Source of the DNA: Capsicum annuum
Taxonomy: Eukaryota > Streptophyta > Magnoliopsida > Solanales > Solanaceae
Direction of reading: 5' to 3'
Length of the DNA stretch: 64,000 nucleotides
Assembly: GCF_002878395.1 (NCBI RefSeq)
Contig: NC_061115.1
Coordinates: forward strand, 158,630,518 to 158,694,517
This document shows positions 10,842-23,461 of the stretch, in pieces (position 1 is the stretch's first letter; every line of letters starts with the position of its first letter). The notes under the pieces were generated by a model. That model searched no databases and was not told the DNA's origin. It saw only the letters and a program-made list of their open reading frames with translations. A program made the translations under genes and the position numbers.

Positions 10842-13722
10842 TTTCACAACCCTAAAACGAGGGTCATGATGGCACTTGTCGCGGCGTACCTTGACAAGTA
10901 AGCCTATCACCCAAACTGATACGAATAGAGAAAAGGATAGAAATACCCAAGGTAAGGCTTCTAGAATGAAGCCGAACAATATAAATAATCATAACAATGC
11001 GGAACGAACTTATCTAAGACATCAATCATGCCCAAAATCAGATGTCAATAGTGTAAGAACTACTAATGCAATCCAAGAGTCAAATACATCAGAAAAATAA
11101 CCACAAAGGAATAATAAATGTCTCCGAGCACTTATAAAAATATAACTAGTATAGAAAGATAGAGGTGAACTTCAGACGCATGAATATCCAACCGCTACCT
11201 TGGAAGCTCCAACAACCGCCCGAATGAAGTAAGCTGAGGCGCACTCGAGCTAAGACCTGCACCGAAAAGGCACAGTAGGCATAAGTATAGTCCACTTGTA
11301 CTCAGTAGGTATCATAGGCCGACTAAGCAAAGTAGTAAATAAGGCATACAAAATATACACTAAGGGCACGTCACCTACAATCAGAAAATGTCCCACAACT
11401 GTAGCCCACACCGCTTGCACTAACAATTCTAATATATCTCACATATATTGCAAAAACACATCAAGATATAGAACACAAGTATAGATTATTTCACATATAA
11501 AATAGAGCAAAGGAGAATATGTAGATACAAGATCATCAAATAAAAGTAAAGAAAGGTAAGACAAATACATAGATGACAAGTCAATAAGTCAATACAACAC
11601 AACATAAACACAATAAAGTAAGTGCAATGCATATGATAATGATGATGATGATGATGATGATGCACGAGGTTGTCGCACAACCTCCGGGATTATCGCACAA
11701 TCCCCATATACACCTACGGAGCCAAATCTTCCCGACGCAGGACCCATGGGGGGTTCGTCAACCCATATACAATCCATATATCTCATATCTCCTTTCCGAT
11801 ATATCCCTTAGAAAGGGTTTTATAAGGTGTTACAATATTTTTAAAAAGGTGTTGTCAGTGTTTCTCATATGTTGCCACGGTGGTATCAATGTTTCATGAA
11901 TGAGTATGATATGAATATGTAATGCTCACAACCAATCACAATAAGTATTTCCACAACCAACCACATGATATATTTCCACAACCAACCAGAATGATACATT
12001 TCCACAACCACATGAGCAAATATTCACTCGTTATTTTTATTTTATCCATGAATTTTCACATGTCTCATATGCCATTAAAGTATGAATATAATCACAATAC
12101 ACCCATGGTATCACATTAAACAATACAATACAATTACTCACATGTATTCAAGGCTATCAATGTCACATAGGACCCCACACGGTCAAATATATCACATAAT
12201 ATTTCAATTTCGATAATTACATCACATAAAGGCCCCCACACGGTCACAATGTGTAGATAGCCATTTTTCATGATTAGTTCTCACCCTTAACATGCATTTT
12301 GTACCAACATTTACTACCCAGCCCAGTCTGAAAAGTTAAGCTATAACCTATCTCAAAAGCAGAAACTGGTTCACTACACTTGAACCCACGACCTTAATTT
12401 TCATGAACAATCCCAAACTTCACTAGAAATATCAAATATGAAATCTATGCGTCAAAACAAAACCAACGACACCCATATTGACTACGTTTGGTTCGGGGTC
12501 AAAACGGACTCCTAAAATGAGTTTCCGAAAAAAAAGGGCAAAATCATAACTTTACTTCAAAAATATGTTCTCCATATTTTTAGGAACCTACAACTGAAAA
12601 CCCAAGTTAAATCGAGTAAAAAACGAGGTTCAAATCTAAGAAAAACCATTTTTGACCTTTATCATGTAAAATATTTGAAATCCGAGTTGAAATCAAGAAT
12701 CAGAGTTGTTTTGAAGGTTCAATTGAGGAAAAACTAGTAATTATAAGATAAAAATATTAATCAAGTGAAAAGGGTAAAATTTGGATTTAAAATCATGCCC
12801 TAAGATTTTTAGGGTTTTGAGAAATTAAGGAATAAATTACTAAGAAAAGGGTGAATTCTTACCTTAAATCCGTAATATAATCAAGAAATAAGTGTTAATC
12901 TAGCTTGCTAAGCTCCCATAAACTTCATTTTTAAGCTCCCAAAATATTTAGAGTTTAACTCTCAAGAGGCAAGATGAAAAAAATGAGCAAAATGGGCAAA
13001 AAAAAAAAGGGTATTTATACTTCAGATTTTTCTGATTTTTGCACCAGATTTTTCCTTCAAGTTCACCCTGGACTTTGATGGGGTGTACGGGATTCATTCA
13101 GAGTCCAATTTATGCAAACGAATTATGAAACCATACTAAATTCGACGTTTCGGATGCGATGGCAATACCATATTTTCCAGAAAAAGTCATTTCCACAACA
13201 TTGACCCCCAAAATTTGAAATCACAATTTTTCAAACCGAGGGTCGAAATGAGATTTAAAAGCTGTAAAATAATAACAAACATGCTAACACACTAAAATCG
13301 ACATTCTGGATCTGTTGTAGAAGTCGTATTTTTCATCCAAGGTCGTTTCGATCAAATGTGGGTCCCACACTCATAATTATAATTTTTCAACTTTCCGATC
13401 AACAGGTCGAAATGAGCTCGGGTGAATCAGGACCTAAACAAAAGGTCTACCTTGCCTAAAATTGATATTTCGGAGCTTCTGGTGGAGTTCGTTCGGTCAT
13501 CCATCGCACGGATCAAAATATAACCACATAAGTCCAAAATAAGGCTCTCAAAGCCATCAAAAACCACAATATTACATAAATGATACCAAAATGCATCAAA
13601 AATCATGTCAACCACTCCCACACTCCATAAATACTATAATACAACTATAGGAAGGGGTAAAACAGTCAAATCATACAAAATCACAAATTTCACAAATTTC
13701 ATCAAATTTTTAGGTTGTTACA
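10842..13722 (-). mobile_element. Solo LTR of a Tekay/Del chromovirus inside EPRV coat gene
   Basis: A 2,881-bp sequence closely matches both LTRs of the full element at 26,277-36,515. Read on the - strand it starts TGTAACAACC and ends near GGGTTGTGAAA, with decayed termini. It is flanked by the 5-bp direct repeat ATTGT at 10,837-10,841 and 13,723-13,727, a typical Ty3/gypsy target duplication. No internal retrotransposon sequence is present, so this is what remains after recombination between two LTRs. The small frames in it, including a His-rich one over an ATG repeat near 11,637-11,661, are not genes. Confidence 0.92.
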
Positions 13723-15041
13723 ATTGTTGTAAAAATTTTATTCTTGCTCCTAAGGTATCTACTACTTCTGATTCATCCCAACTTTTTATTATCTTAGAAC
13801 TAGATGGTTCAGGTAATTTATTAAAATATAATTTCCTTATGTCCTTACTTTCCTCTGTATTATATGTTCCCTTATAGTAGTATTCTTTAAATGCGCACGT
13901 ATATTCATCTATATGCACATATTACATATTTCTAATTTTAACATTAAATTTCTATTCGTATCTTTTTCTTTATTTTTTTCTTCTTCTTCTGTTGTTATAA
14001 TGCTAAATTCATCTCTTATAGCTACTTCATATTTTTTCAATATTTTTGTTGATGATATTTTAATAATTGTTGATGTTCCTTCTGTTTTTTTATCAGATCT
14101 TAATACTTTTTTACTTGATTCGTCTAGGTTTAAAAACCATAATTTTACTGTTCCTATTAACGTCCTTTCTATTTATTCTGGTGTATTTGTTGTATCTACA
14201 TTATTATCTAATAATTATTTTGACATGTATTCTGCCCTTAATTGTATTATTTATTTGTGTCTATTACACAGTCTAAATTTAAAAATTTATAATTTTTATT
14301 AATTATTTGTTTTGGTGTCCATTTGTTATATTCATTTTTTAGGTTATATTTTTTAAACTTATCTTTATAATAATGTGTAGATTTTCTTATTTCTGATGTA
14401 CTAGGTATTATGTTTTCATCGTCTTCTTTATTAAGGGTATTTATTTCTGTGTTTGTATTTTCTAAGTTTTCTTTATTAATTACTTCTTGTTTTTCATTAA
14501 TATCTAGTTTTCCTATGTTTTCTAGAATTTCTGTATATGTTTCACTATCTTTCGAGTCATAATTATCTGTTTCATCAGCATCTATTGTATTTATTTCTAA
14601 TTCACTGGTTTCTGATTCTTTATTTTTTATTTCTAATTTTTCTTTAAATTGATTTATCTTATTTAATAATTTTTGTTCTTTATTCTTTTCTTCTTTTTCT
14701 TTCTGTCTTTTTTCACACAGGTCTTTTAGCATTTGTAGTTCTTTTTCGAGTTCAGCAATCTTGTTATTTTTAGTTTCTTCTATTTTTCGTATTTCTTCTG
14801 TAGTTTGTTGTTTTATTTTATCTATTTCCTTTTTTCTGTCTATCTCTTTGTTTTCTGTTTCTATTCTTACCATGGCTGCCAACTAATCTTCTATTTTAAT
14901 TCTTCTTTTTCTAACATTAAATTTAAATGTTCACCTATTTTTCTTATATCTTCTTCCTATATTAGAGAATAATATTTTTATTTTTGATCTTTCATGATTT
15001 TCATATATTTTTTCATCTATTATAAATTCTTCTTTGTTCAT
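13723..15041 (-). pseudogene. EPRV coat protein N-terminal part (copy 2)
   Basis: The likely start is the ATG at 15,041-15,039 (MNKEEFIIDEKIYENHE). One in-frame stop (near 14,885) precedes the long open piece 14,882-14,247, which holds the Lys/Glu coiled coil, the acidic SELEINTIDADETDN block and the start of the middle domain. The rest runs to the LTR insertion at 13,722, with a frame break near 14,240 and the KYEVAIRDE block downstream. It matches 1-1310 of the + unit and lacks the stop seen there at 691. Confidence 0.82.
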
Positions 15042-16630
15042 TTTATTTAAATGTATATATGTTATGTTGATATATATATTCTAGACTATCTATTGTTGAT
15101 TCTAAATTTGATATTTCTTCTTTTTGTGAATTTATTGAGTTTTTACTAACTCCGATAACTATGTCATATTGTAGTCTTTTTATTCTTATTTTTAATTCTT
15201 TACGTTTTTCAGATATTATATGTTTTAATTCATTATATTTTTATGATTTTTGTACGTTATTCACCTAAACAATATTTATAATATTTTGGTGGATATGTAA
15301 ATCTATTTTTATCATAATTATAAATCAATCAAATAAATCAAAATATATACTACTTCCGTAACTTTAAACAACATAACTTTGATACCAATTGTAGGGGGCG
15401 GATAACTGGGGTAACTTAAATAGATCTATTATAACTCTAATGATTCTATTTTTATTTGTGCATGGATATTTCTTAACTTTCCTAAATATTTTTATTTTTA
15501 GTTTATTTATTTTAGTTTTATTGATGTTCATATGTTGGGGGGTGATTAAATGATATTTGATTAAATACTTTATTGTAATATTCTTTAGTTTTTTCTCTTA
15601 GTCTTTGAAATTCTTGTATATTATTTTGAAGGTATTCTAAATATTCTATATCTTTTGTTCTAAAATATTCAATTAAATTCTTTTTCATAAGTATTTCTGT
15701 TAATCTTATTTCTTCCATATCTTGTGCGGATAACTTAAATAGATCGGATAACTTAAATAGATCTATTATAACTCTAATGGATCTATTTTTATTTATGCGT
15801 GGATGTTTCTTAACTTTTCTAAATATTTTTATTTTTAATTTAATTATTTTAGTTTTATTGATGTTCATATGTTGGGGGGTGATTAAATGATATTTGATTA
15901 AATGATTTACTGTAATATTCTTTAGTTTTTTGTCTTAATCTTTGTAATTCTTGTATATTATTTTGAAGGTATTCTAAATATTCTATATCTTTTGTTCTAA
16001 AATATTCAATTAAATTCTCTTTCATAAGTATTTCTGTTAATCTTATTTCTTCCATATATTGTCTCCAATATTTTAAATATTCACAGTTTATCATTTTATC
16101 CTAAAGTAGTTGTAATACTACAAATTTCTTTGTAATAATTTATTTTAATTGTACTATATCTGATATTAAATTCCAGGTTATCTATTTCGTTAATTATCCT
16201 GTCTTTTTCTTCTATAAACAATTCTATGTCTAAATCATATTCTAAATTGTCTTTTAATTCTAGTTGTTTCATGGTTTTATCTATCCAAATCAATCTTTGT
16301 TTTAATTGTTTTCTTCCTTTTCTAAGCTTGTTTCTATAATTAATTTCTTCGTATAGCCAACTTTGTTTTTCTCTAACTCTTTTTATATATTCTAATATTT
16401 TAATCTGTATAATATCCATCTGAATAATAACTATTATTATCTGAGTAATAACATTCTGAACACTATAAGCTAAGATCATGCATTTCTTCTAACCATTCTA
16501 GACTTAACGATTCTTCATAAAATATTTTTTACCATATTATTTTCTTTATGTCTTCTATTTCTAAGTCTTTTATGATATATAAAACAAGTATCTTAATTTC
16601 ATCAGATATATAGCTTGTCATATTGTTCAT
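15042..16630 (-). pseudogene. EPRV ORF1, type B, with internal tandem duplication
   Basis: This is a second, diverged version of viral ORF1. It begins near 16,630 with MTSYISDEIKILVLY, related to the MNTYL start of type A. It continues through a long coiled coil (16,479-16,096) and a block MEEIRLTEILMK...EYFRTKDIEYLEYL that occurs twice (16,061-15,855 and 15,720-15,518). The second copy continues into a KTKIIKLKIKIFRKVKKHP segment. A further coiled coil (15,250-15,060) leads into the coat protein start. There is no catalytic motif and frames are broken. Type A and B helices align (RTKDTKYMEFL against RTKDIEYLEYL), so they are homologous but from different viral lineages. Confidence 0.6.
15381..15394 (-). 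other. tRNA-Met primer-binding-like sequence
   Basis: On the - strand this reads TTGGTATCAAAGTT, near the TGGTATCAGAGC start used by plant pararetroviruses and retrotransposons. It lies within broken ORF1 type B sequence, not in the main leader, so it may be chance or mark a join of a linearised viral genome. Confidence 0.25.
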
Positions 16631-16659
16631 ATGATGCTTAGGTTTCTACGAATAACTTG

Positions 16660-17096
16660 GATAACTTGGATTTGGATTTTAGTAATTTATGGTTTATTAA
16701 ATGCTTTATCATAATATTTACTGGTTGTTTGTTTTAATCTTAATAATTCTTGTATATTTTCATTAAGGAACTCCATATATTTTGTATCTTTAGTTCTCAT
16801 ATATTTTTCTAGATTTGTTTTCATTAGTCTTTCTACTAATTGTATATTTTTCATGTCCATTTTTCAATATTCTAAATATACGTAATTTATCATGGTTGAT
16901 GTGTAGGTTTGGCATGTAGATATTTGTAAGAGTAGATAGGTAGGTATGGTATGTAATTTATTCTAGTCATAAAATATTTATCAAATATTTTTTTCAATAT
17001 GATTTTTCTTATATCTACAATTTCTATATCCTTAAGTACATACAAAGCAAGTATTTTAAATTTATCTACCATTTCGTCAAATAAATAAGTATTCAT
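16660..17096 (-). pseudogene. EPRV ORF1, type A (copy 2)
   Basis: Starts at the ATG at 17,096 (MNTYLFDEMVDKF), with 68 codons open to 16,890. Further homology in other frames runs to about 16,660, where type B ORF1 begins. It closely matches copy 1 at 6,625. No function is recognised; it sits directly after the promoter/leader copy 2. Confidence 0.6.
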
Positions 17097-17860
17097 TTTT
17101 CAAAAAATTCTTTTTTCAAAATATTCCCTTCAATTATACACATAACAGAGTATGATCATTTTAGATTACTATACACTAGATTATTGTTAAATAACATGTT
17201 CTTCAGTCATTATTAGCATGGTAATCTGGATACTTTTCCCTTAAACAGCGCCACTACTCTGGCTACTCCCCTATCGAGGTTTTCTTGCCTCACCGGTTTC
17301 ACCTTTAGGATGGCATAGTTCTTAGGGATTTTTCTCTTTTTTCACTTTGCTAATAAACTTCTTAACATGCTATTCTTCGAATAATTCTACTATAAAGTAA
17401 CTAACATGAACTTATTTTATCATAGCATGATTGTCAGAAATTTATGAATTTAGCTATTCATAATCGTAAATAAATATACATGTTCTGGTAGGTTTGATAA
17501 TTCTGGGCTTTGTTGATCCATAGATTTTCCTTAGAAATATATCTATTTTTTATTAAATATTCAAAAAGTTTTTTGTGTACAAGAAGGAGGGCTTGCTTTA
17601 AACACATGAAAGTCTTGCCTTTAACTTTGTTGAAGGCTTACATATTTATAGACTAAAAAGAAAATGTGTAAACTACTTCATACTATTCCTACTTTACATC
17701 TATCAAGAAAATAAAAGATTAATAATGGTCCTAAAAAAGTAAAATGGCAAGTGCCAAAAAAAAAACAAGAAAATTCAAAAAGGCTATAAGCTAGTCTAGC
17801 CTACATAATAAGAATAGTAAATGTTTACATAATTTACGTATTTCACATTTCTCAAAGTCA
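17097..17860 (-). promoter_or_regulatory. EPRV intergenic region: promoter and leader (copy 2)
   Basis: Second copy of the ORF4-ORF1 intergenic region, with the TATA-like box at 17,650-17,643 (TATAAATA) and the same downstream blocks as copy 1. This copy is in the most natural context, with a long ORF4 upstream and ORF1 type A downstream. Confidence 0.6.
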
Positions 17861-17869
17861 TATGTCATT

Positions 17870-19108
17870 TTCATATTTCAATGCTTTGTCTTCGTATCTT
17901 TCTATTGTTGCTTCGTGTCTTTCTATCTTTTGTCATGTATCTTCCAGCTGTCGTCCTTATCTTCTTCTATTCCAGTTGAACTTCCGGGATAATATTATCT
18001 TCTCCATAACATCTTGAACATAGATGGTCTGGGTATTTGTGTCCTATCATTTTGCAATATCTTGTTAATAATTTTCTGAAATAAATCCCTTCTTAATTGC
18101 TCTTGCAGTTGGTTGTTTCTTTGGGTTGAGTAATGTCAGAATCCATTGTCTAGCATCTTCCATATCTATTTGTCGTAGCTCTCTCGAATTGGAATAAATC
18201 ATTTGATGATCTCTTGAATAATAGCTCCATATAGGGTTTCCATTAATATAATTATTTGCTAATTCTTGAACAATTGTAGATATTCCAATAAGTCATTTAT
18301 TTGCATAAAAATCAGGTATCTCGATTTTAGGTATCTCTGGCTACTAAATAATATCTTTCAGTATAATTATATCTCTAGTTAATCCTATTTTTACAATTTG
18401 TATAACTGGTTTGATCTCGTCATATAATATCTCTGCTGGTGCAGTATAAAACTTTACAAAAAATAGATTTCCTTTGATTATTCTTTTATAAGTGGTGAAT
18501 GCTCTATATACTTCTGGTATATCTATTAGTTCATTTCCTTCATGGGTATATACGGTATTTAATAATCCATAACTGAAACAAGTTTTAACTAAGCTTTGGT
18601 TGGTTTTCGGTAGTGCGATTAACTTGTTGTAACCTTGTAATTTTTGGGTTATATAGTTTGTGTTTGGTTTTTGGATATCTGTGGCTCTGGGTTTAAGGTT
18701 TAGATAAGTCTGTATTTTATGGATATTTTCTATGTATGCTCGGATTATGTGGTTATAGGCTTTTTTATCTTGGTTCAAACTTTCTCGATATGTAGTAATT
18801 TGTGAGGGTATGTACAAGGGGTCTTTTTGTGTTTTTGGTATAAATGGTTTTTCAAATAACTTATTCATGTTCATGTTCTGATATCTTTGTCCACTAACTC
18901 CTTTGCTTGTACCTGCAATTGTAGAATGATAAACGTTATGGGTTTTATGGAGTGTCCCAATGTCTCCTTTTAGCTCTAAAATTTTGATGTCTTCCGATCG
19001 ACATAGCTCTGCACACTATTGAGTTAGCTAATTCATAGCTTTAGACTTCAGTTTAACTTTATTAGTCTTTAGCTTTTCTATTTCATTACTCATACTGTCC
19101 ACTTTCAT
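17870..19108 (-). pseudogene. EPRV ORF4, longest copy
   Basis: The most complete ORF4, about 410 codons if read through. The likely start is the ATG at 19,108-19,106 (MKVDSMSNEIEKLK). From N to C there is a coiled coil, a Ser/Gly linker with STIAGTSKGVSGQRY, a long open middle part (18,874-18,344) with FSYGLLNTVYTHEGNEL and KFYTAPAEILYDE, and a decayed C-terminal third with the Cys/His cluster near 18,050. Stops fall near 19,020, 18,350 and 18,300, and there is a frameshift near 18,075. Position after RNase H suggests the transactivator/inclusion protein; the sequence alone does not prove it. Confidence 0.62.
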
Positions 19109-19149
19109 TGAAAACGTAGTTAGGGTTTTGAGTATTTTTTCTAAACCAT

Positions 19150-19590
19150 CATCTTCTATTATATCAGTCTGTGTAGCTTTGTCTTGATATGTAATCTGCA
19201 ATAACCTTTTTATTAGTACTAATTACTTCAATTGTAAATATAAAATTTAATATATTTAATACTAGTCTCCGAATCTCTTTCATTGTAACTGAATTTTGTA
19301 TTTTCTTTGTTAACCACCAGCGTACCTATGTATTATCTGTTCGTACAATAAACTTGTTATATACAATATATGGCTCAAATGCTAATAAACATTTATATAA
19401 TTTATTTCTCATTTTATTTCTGTCTCATTAAACGTTCATGAGTAGTATCTACAATGATGTTCTAATTTTTCTTCTTCATATCTATATTTAAGTACTCCTC
19501 CATAACTATATTTACTAGCATCTGAAAATTGTAATTTTGGTAACTCTTTACAAAGTATTTTTATTTTCTGAACTTGTTTTTTATCATCTT
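19150..19590 (-). pseudogene. EPRV RNase H (copy 2)
   Basis: Decayed RNase H matching 4471-4895, with an ADASKYSYGGVLKY block (about 19,520-19,485) and an RTDNT block near 19,350. The - strand SRQSYTD-type end meets ORF4 near 19,180. No continuous frame remains. Confidence 0.65.
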
Positions 19591-20612
19591 CGTTGTAATT
19601 ATATTCTATATACTTTTTAAATTTTTTCTTTAATGGCTTTAGGTTCTTTGCTAATTTTGGTATATATTATCTTACTTGGTTTACTAATCCTAAAAATGAT
19701 TGTAATTTCTTTTTTGTATCTAATTTTTCTTTTGAATTTATTATTTTTTGTACTATATGTTGTTGCATTTTTACTCCACTTTTATCTATTTGTATTTCTA
19801 AAAACTCTATCTGGTTTTTCATAATTTTGGCTTTCTTTTCACTTAAACTTATTTCCAATTTTTCTATTATATTTGTAAATTGTTCTAATAATTTTAAATG
19901 TTCCTCTTTAGTTTTTGTATATAGTAGTATATCATCTATATATACTATACAATTAGATAATTGTTTAAAATAACTATCCATAAGTGTTGGTATCTACCTG
20001 GTGCATTTTTATATCCTAATGGTAATACGTTCCATTCATAAATCCTTGTGGTACCATAAATACGGTTAATTCCTTAGAATTCTCATCTAAGTTTAAGTGG
20101 TAAAATCCTGATTTACAGTCAAATTTACTAAAGTAGTTATATCCTTGTATTTGTCTTATTTTTAATATCTTATTTGGTATTGGATAATTGTATGTCATAG
20201 TTTTTGCTTTTAAATTTCTATAGTCAATCACCATTCTAATTTTTCCTCTTTTTTGTTCACTATGTTTATTTACTATAAACGCTGGGCTATTATGTTTACT
20301 ATTGCTTCTTTGTATATACTGTTTTACTAATAATTCATCTATATGCATTTTGAATTCTTTTAAATCATCAAAATTATATGTTAATGGTTTTTGAATTATT
20401 ATACTATTTTTATCTATTGATTCAATTTTTATAGTAGTTTTATGTTTTTCCCATCCTTTTAATGGATCTTCACTGTATAATTTTCTTAATCTTTTCTTTA
20501 TTATTTCTACCTTATCTATTGAAAATATAGTTATTTCTTTTTTATTTATCGAAAATACAACTAGTTCTACTGTGTCTTCTGTATATTTTATATTTTCTAA
20601 CTTTTGTGTAAT
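19591..20612 (-). pseudogene. EPRV reverse transcriptase (copy 3) with intact YIDD box
   Basis: Open pieces are 20,348-20,016 (RMVIDYRNLKAKTMTYN, YPIPNK, SKFDCKSGFYHLNL) and 19,981-19,667 (NCIVYIDDILLYTKTKE). The polymerase box YIDD is intact here, unlike the + copy. The two pieces are separated by one frame break near 20,010. The first segment (20,612-20,360) is the protease-RT linker. At about 20,613 it is fused to an ORF1 fragment. Confidence 0.85.
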
Positions 20613-20921
20613 TTTTTTGTATCTTTAGTTCTCATATATTTTTCTAGATTTGTTTTCATTAGTCTTTCTATTAATTGTATATTTTTAATGTCCATTTTCT
20701 AATATATGTAATTTATCATGGTTGATGTGTAGGTTTGGCATGTAGATATTTGTAAGAGTAGATAGGTAGGTATGGTATGTAATTTATTCTAGTCATAAAA
20801 TATTTATCAAATATTTTTTCCAATATGATTTTTCTTATATCTACAATTTCTATATCCTAAGTACATACAAAACAAGTATTTTAAATTTATCTACCATTTC
20901 GTCAGATAAATAAGTATTCAT
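20613..20921 (-). pseudogene. EPRV ORF1, type A (copy 3), truncated
   Basis: Begins at the ATG at 20,921-20,919 with the MNTYLSDEMVDKF start, then frame breaks near 20,855. It is cut at about 20,613, where the protease-RT linker begins on the same strand, so coat, movement and protease genes are skipped. Confidence 0.6.
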
Positions 20922-21690
20922 TTTTCATATGATGCTTTTTTCAAAATATTCCCTTCAATCATACACATAACAAAATATGATCATTTTAGATTACTATATA
21001 CTAGATTATTCTTAAATAACATGTTTTTCAATCACTATTAGCATGGTAATCTGGATACTTTTTCCTTAAATAGCGCCTCTACTTTGGCTACTTCCCTATC
21101 ACGGCTTTCTTGCCCCACCGATTTCACCTTTAGCATGACATAGTTCTTAGGGATTTTTCTCCTTTTTCACTTTGCTAATAAGCTTCTTAACATGCTATTC
21201 TTCGAATAATTCTACTATAAAATAACTAACATGAACTTATTTTATGAAATCATGATTGTTAGAAATTTATGAATTTAGCTATTCATAATCGTAAATAAAT
21301 ATATCTGATCTGGTAGGTTTAATAATTCTGGGCTTTGTTTATCCATAGTTTTTCCTTGAAAATATATCTGTTTTTTTATTAAATATTCAAAAAGTTTTTT
21401 GTGTACAAGAGGAAAGGTTTGCTTTCAACACATGAAAGTCTTGCCTTTAACTTTGCCGAAGCCTTACATATTTATAGACTAAATAGAAAATATGTAAACT
21501 ACTTTATACTATTCCTACTTTACATCTGTCAAGAAAATAAAAGATTGATAATAATCCTTAAAAGGGTAAAATGGCAAGTGCCAAAAAAAAATAAGAAAAG
21601 TCAAAAAGCCTATAGGCTAGTCTAGCCTACATAATAAGAATAGTAAATGTTTACATAATTTACATATTTCACATTTCTCAAAGTCATATG
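20922..21690 (-). promoter_or_regulatory. EPRV intergenic region: promoter and leader (copy 3)
   Basis: Third copy of the promoter/leader region. The TATA-like box lies at 21,476-21,469 (TATAAATA), followed by the AAGGCAAGACTTTCATGTG block and the long leader. It is closely similar to copies 1 and 2 throughout. Confidence 0.6.
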
Positions 21691-22148
21691 TCATTTTCAT
21701 ATTTCAATGTTTCGTCTTCTTATCTTTCTATTATTGCTCCATGTCTTTCTATATTTTGTCGTGTATCTTCCAGCTGTCGTCCTTATCTTCTTCTATTCCA
21801 GTTGAACTTCCGGGATAATATTATCTTCTCTATTACATCATGAACATAGATGGTCTGAATATTTGTGTCCTATCATTTTGCAATATGTTGTTAATAATTC
21901 GTTAGAAATAAATCCCTTCTTAATTGCTCTTGCAGTTGCTTGTTTCTCTGGGTTGAGTAATGTCAGAATTCATTGTCTAGCATATTCCATATCTGTTTTT
22001 GTAGCACTCTTGAATTTGAATAAATCATTTGATGATCTCTTGAGTAATAGCTCCATATAGGGTTTCCATTGAAATAAGTCGTTTATTTGCATAAAAATCA
22101 GGTATCTCGATTTTAGGTATCTCTGGCTGCTGAACAATATCTTTTGCT
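21691..22148 (-). pseudogene. EPRV ORF4 C-terminal fragment (copy 3)
   Basis: Short ORF4 fragment starting with the DIVQQPEIPKIEIPDFY block at the junction near 22,148. It lacks about 35 bases after FYANKRL, and the rest is frameshifted, including the Cys/His cluster region near 21,850. Upstream on the - strand it is fused to coat sequence. Confidence 0.6.
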
Positions 22149-23461
22149 ATTTTATCTTTTCAACATGCTAAATTTCTTATTAATGTTTTTTTTTATTTCT
22201 TCTCTATATTTCTCACATAGATTTCTATACCATTATTGTAAAAATTTTATTCTTGCTCCTAGGGTATCGACTATTTTTGCTTCATCCCAACTCTTTATTA
22301 TTTTTGAACTAAATGTTTCAGGTAATTTTCTAAAATATAATCTTCTTATTTCTTTAATTTCTTCTGTATTATATGTTCCCTTATAGTAGTATTCTTTAAA
22401 TGAGCACATATATTCATCTATATAGCACATATTACATATTTCTAATTTTAACATTAAATTACTATTCGTATCTTTTTCTTTATTTTTTTCTTCTTCTTCT
22501 GTTGTTATACCGCTAAATTAATCTCTTATAGCTACTTCATATTTTTTCAATATTTCTGTTGATGATATTTTAGTAATTGTTGATGTTCCTTCTATTTTTT
22601 TATCAGATCTTAATACTTTTTTACTTGCTTCGTCTAGGTTTAAAAACCATAATTTTACTGTTCCTATTAATGTCCTTTCTATATATTCTGGTGTCTTTGT
22701 TGTATCTATATTGCTATTAATAGTTGTTTTGACATGCATCCTGCCCATAATTGTATTGTTTTATTTGTGTCTATTACACAGTCTAAATCTAAAAAGTTAT
22801 AATTTTTATTAATTATTTGTTTTGGTGTCCATTTGTTATATTCATTTTTTAGGTTATATTTTTTAAACTTATCTTTATAATAATGTGTAGATTTTCTTAT
22901 TTCTGATGTACTAGGTATTATGTTTTCATCGTCTTCTTTATTAAGGTTATTTATTTATGTGTTTGTATTTTCTAAGTTTTCTTTATTAATTACTTCTTTT
23001 TTTCATTAATATCTAGTTTTCCTATGTTTTCTAGAATTTCTGTATATGTTTCACTATCTTCCGAGTCATAATTATCTGTTTCATCAGCATCTATTGTATT
23101 TATTTCTAATTCACTGGTTTCTGATTCTTTATTTTTTATTTCTAATTTTTCTTTAAATTGATTTATCTCATTTAATAATTTTTGTTCTTTATTCTTTTCT
23201 TCTTTTTCTTTCTGTCTTTTTTCACATAGGTCTTTTAGCATTTGTAGTTCTTTTTCTAGTTCAGCAATCTTTTTATTTTTAGTTTCCTCTATTTTTGCGT
23301 ATTTCTTCTGTGTTTGTTGTTTTATTTTATCTATTTCCTTTTTTCTGTCTATCTCTTCGTTTTCTGTTTCTATTCTTATCATGGCTGGCAACTTATCTTC
23401 TAATTTTAATTCTTCTTTTTCTAACATTAAATATAAATGTTCACCTATTTTCTTATATCTT
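22149..23461 (-). pseudogene. EPRV coat protein N-terminal part (copy 3)
   Basis: Coiled-coil start (MLEKEELKLEDKLPAM at 23,427), acidic block, then middle-domain pieces at 22,748-22,518 and 22,454-22,233. It ends at about 22,149 just before the basic tract and knuckle, where ORF4 takes over. At about 23,461 it is joined upstream to the start of a protease region. Frames break near 23,300, 22,990 and 22,500. Confidence 0.8.

Noticed and set aside
11486..11899. Frames with Met or His runs
   Set aside because: They lie over an ATG/ATC microsatellite inside the solo LTR; the same holds near 26,922-27,326 and 34,282-34,558 in the other LTRs.
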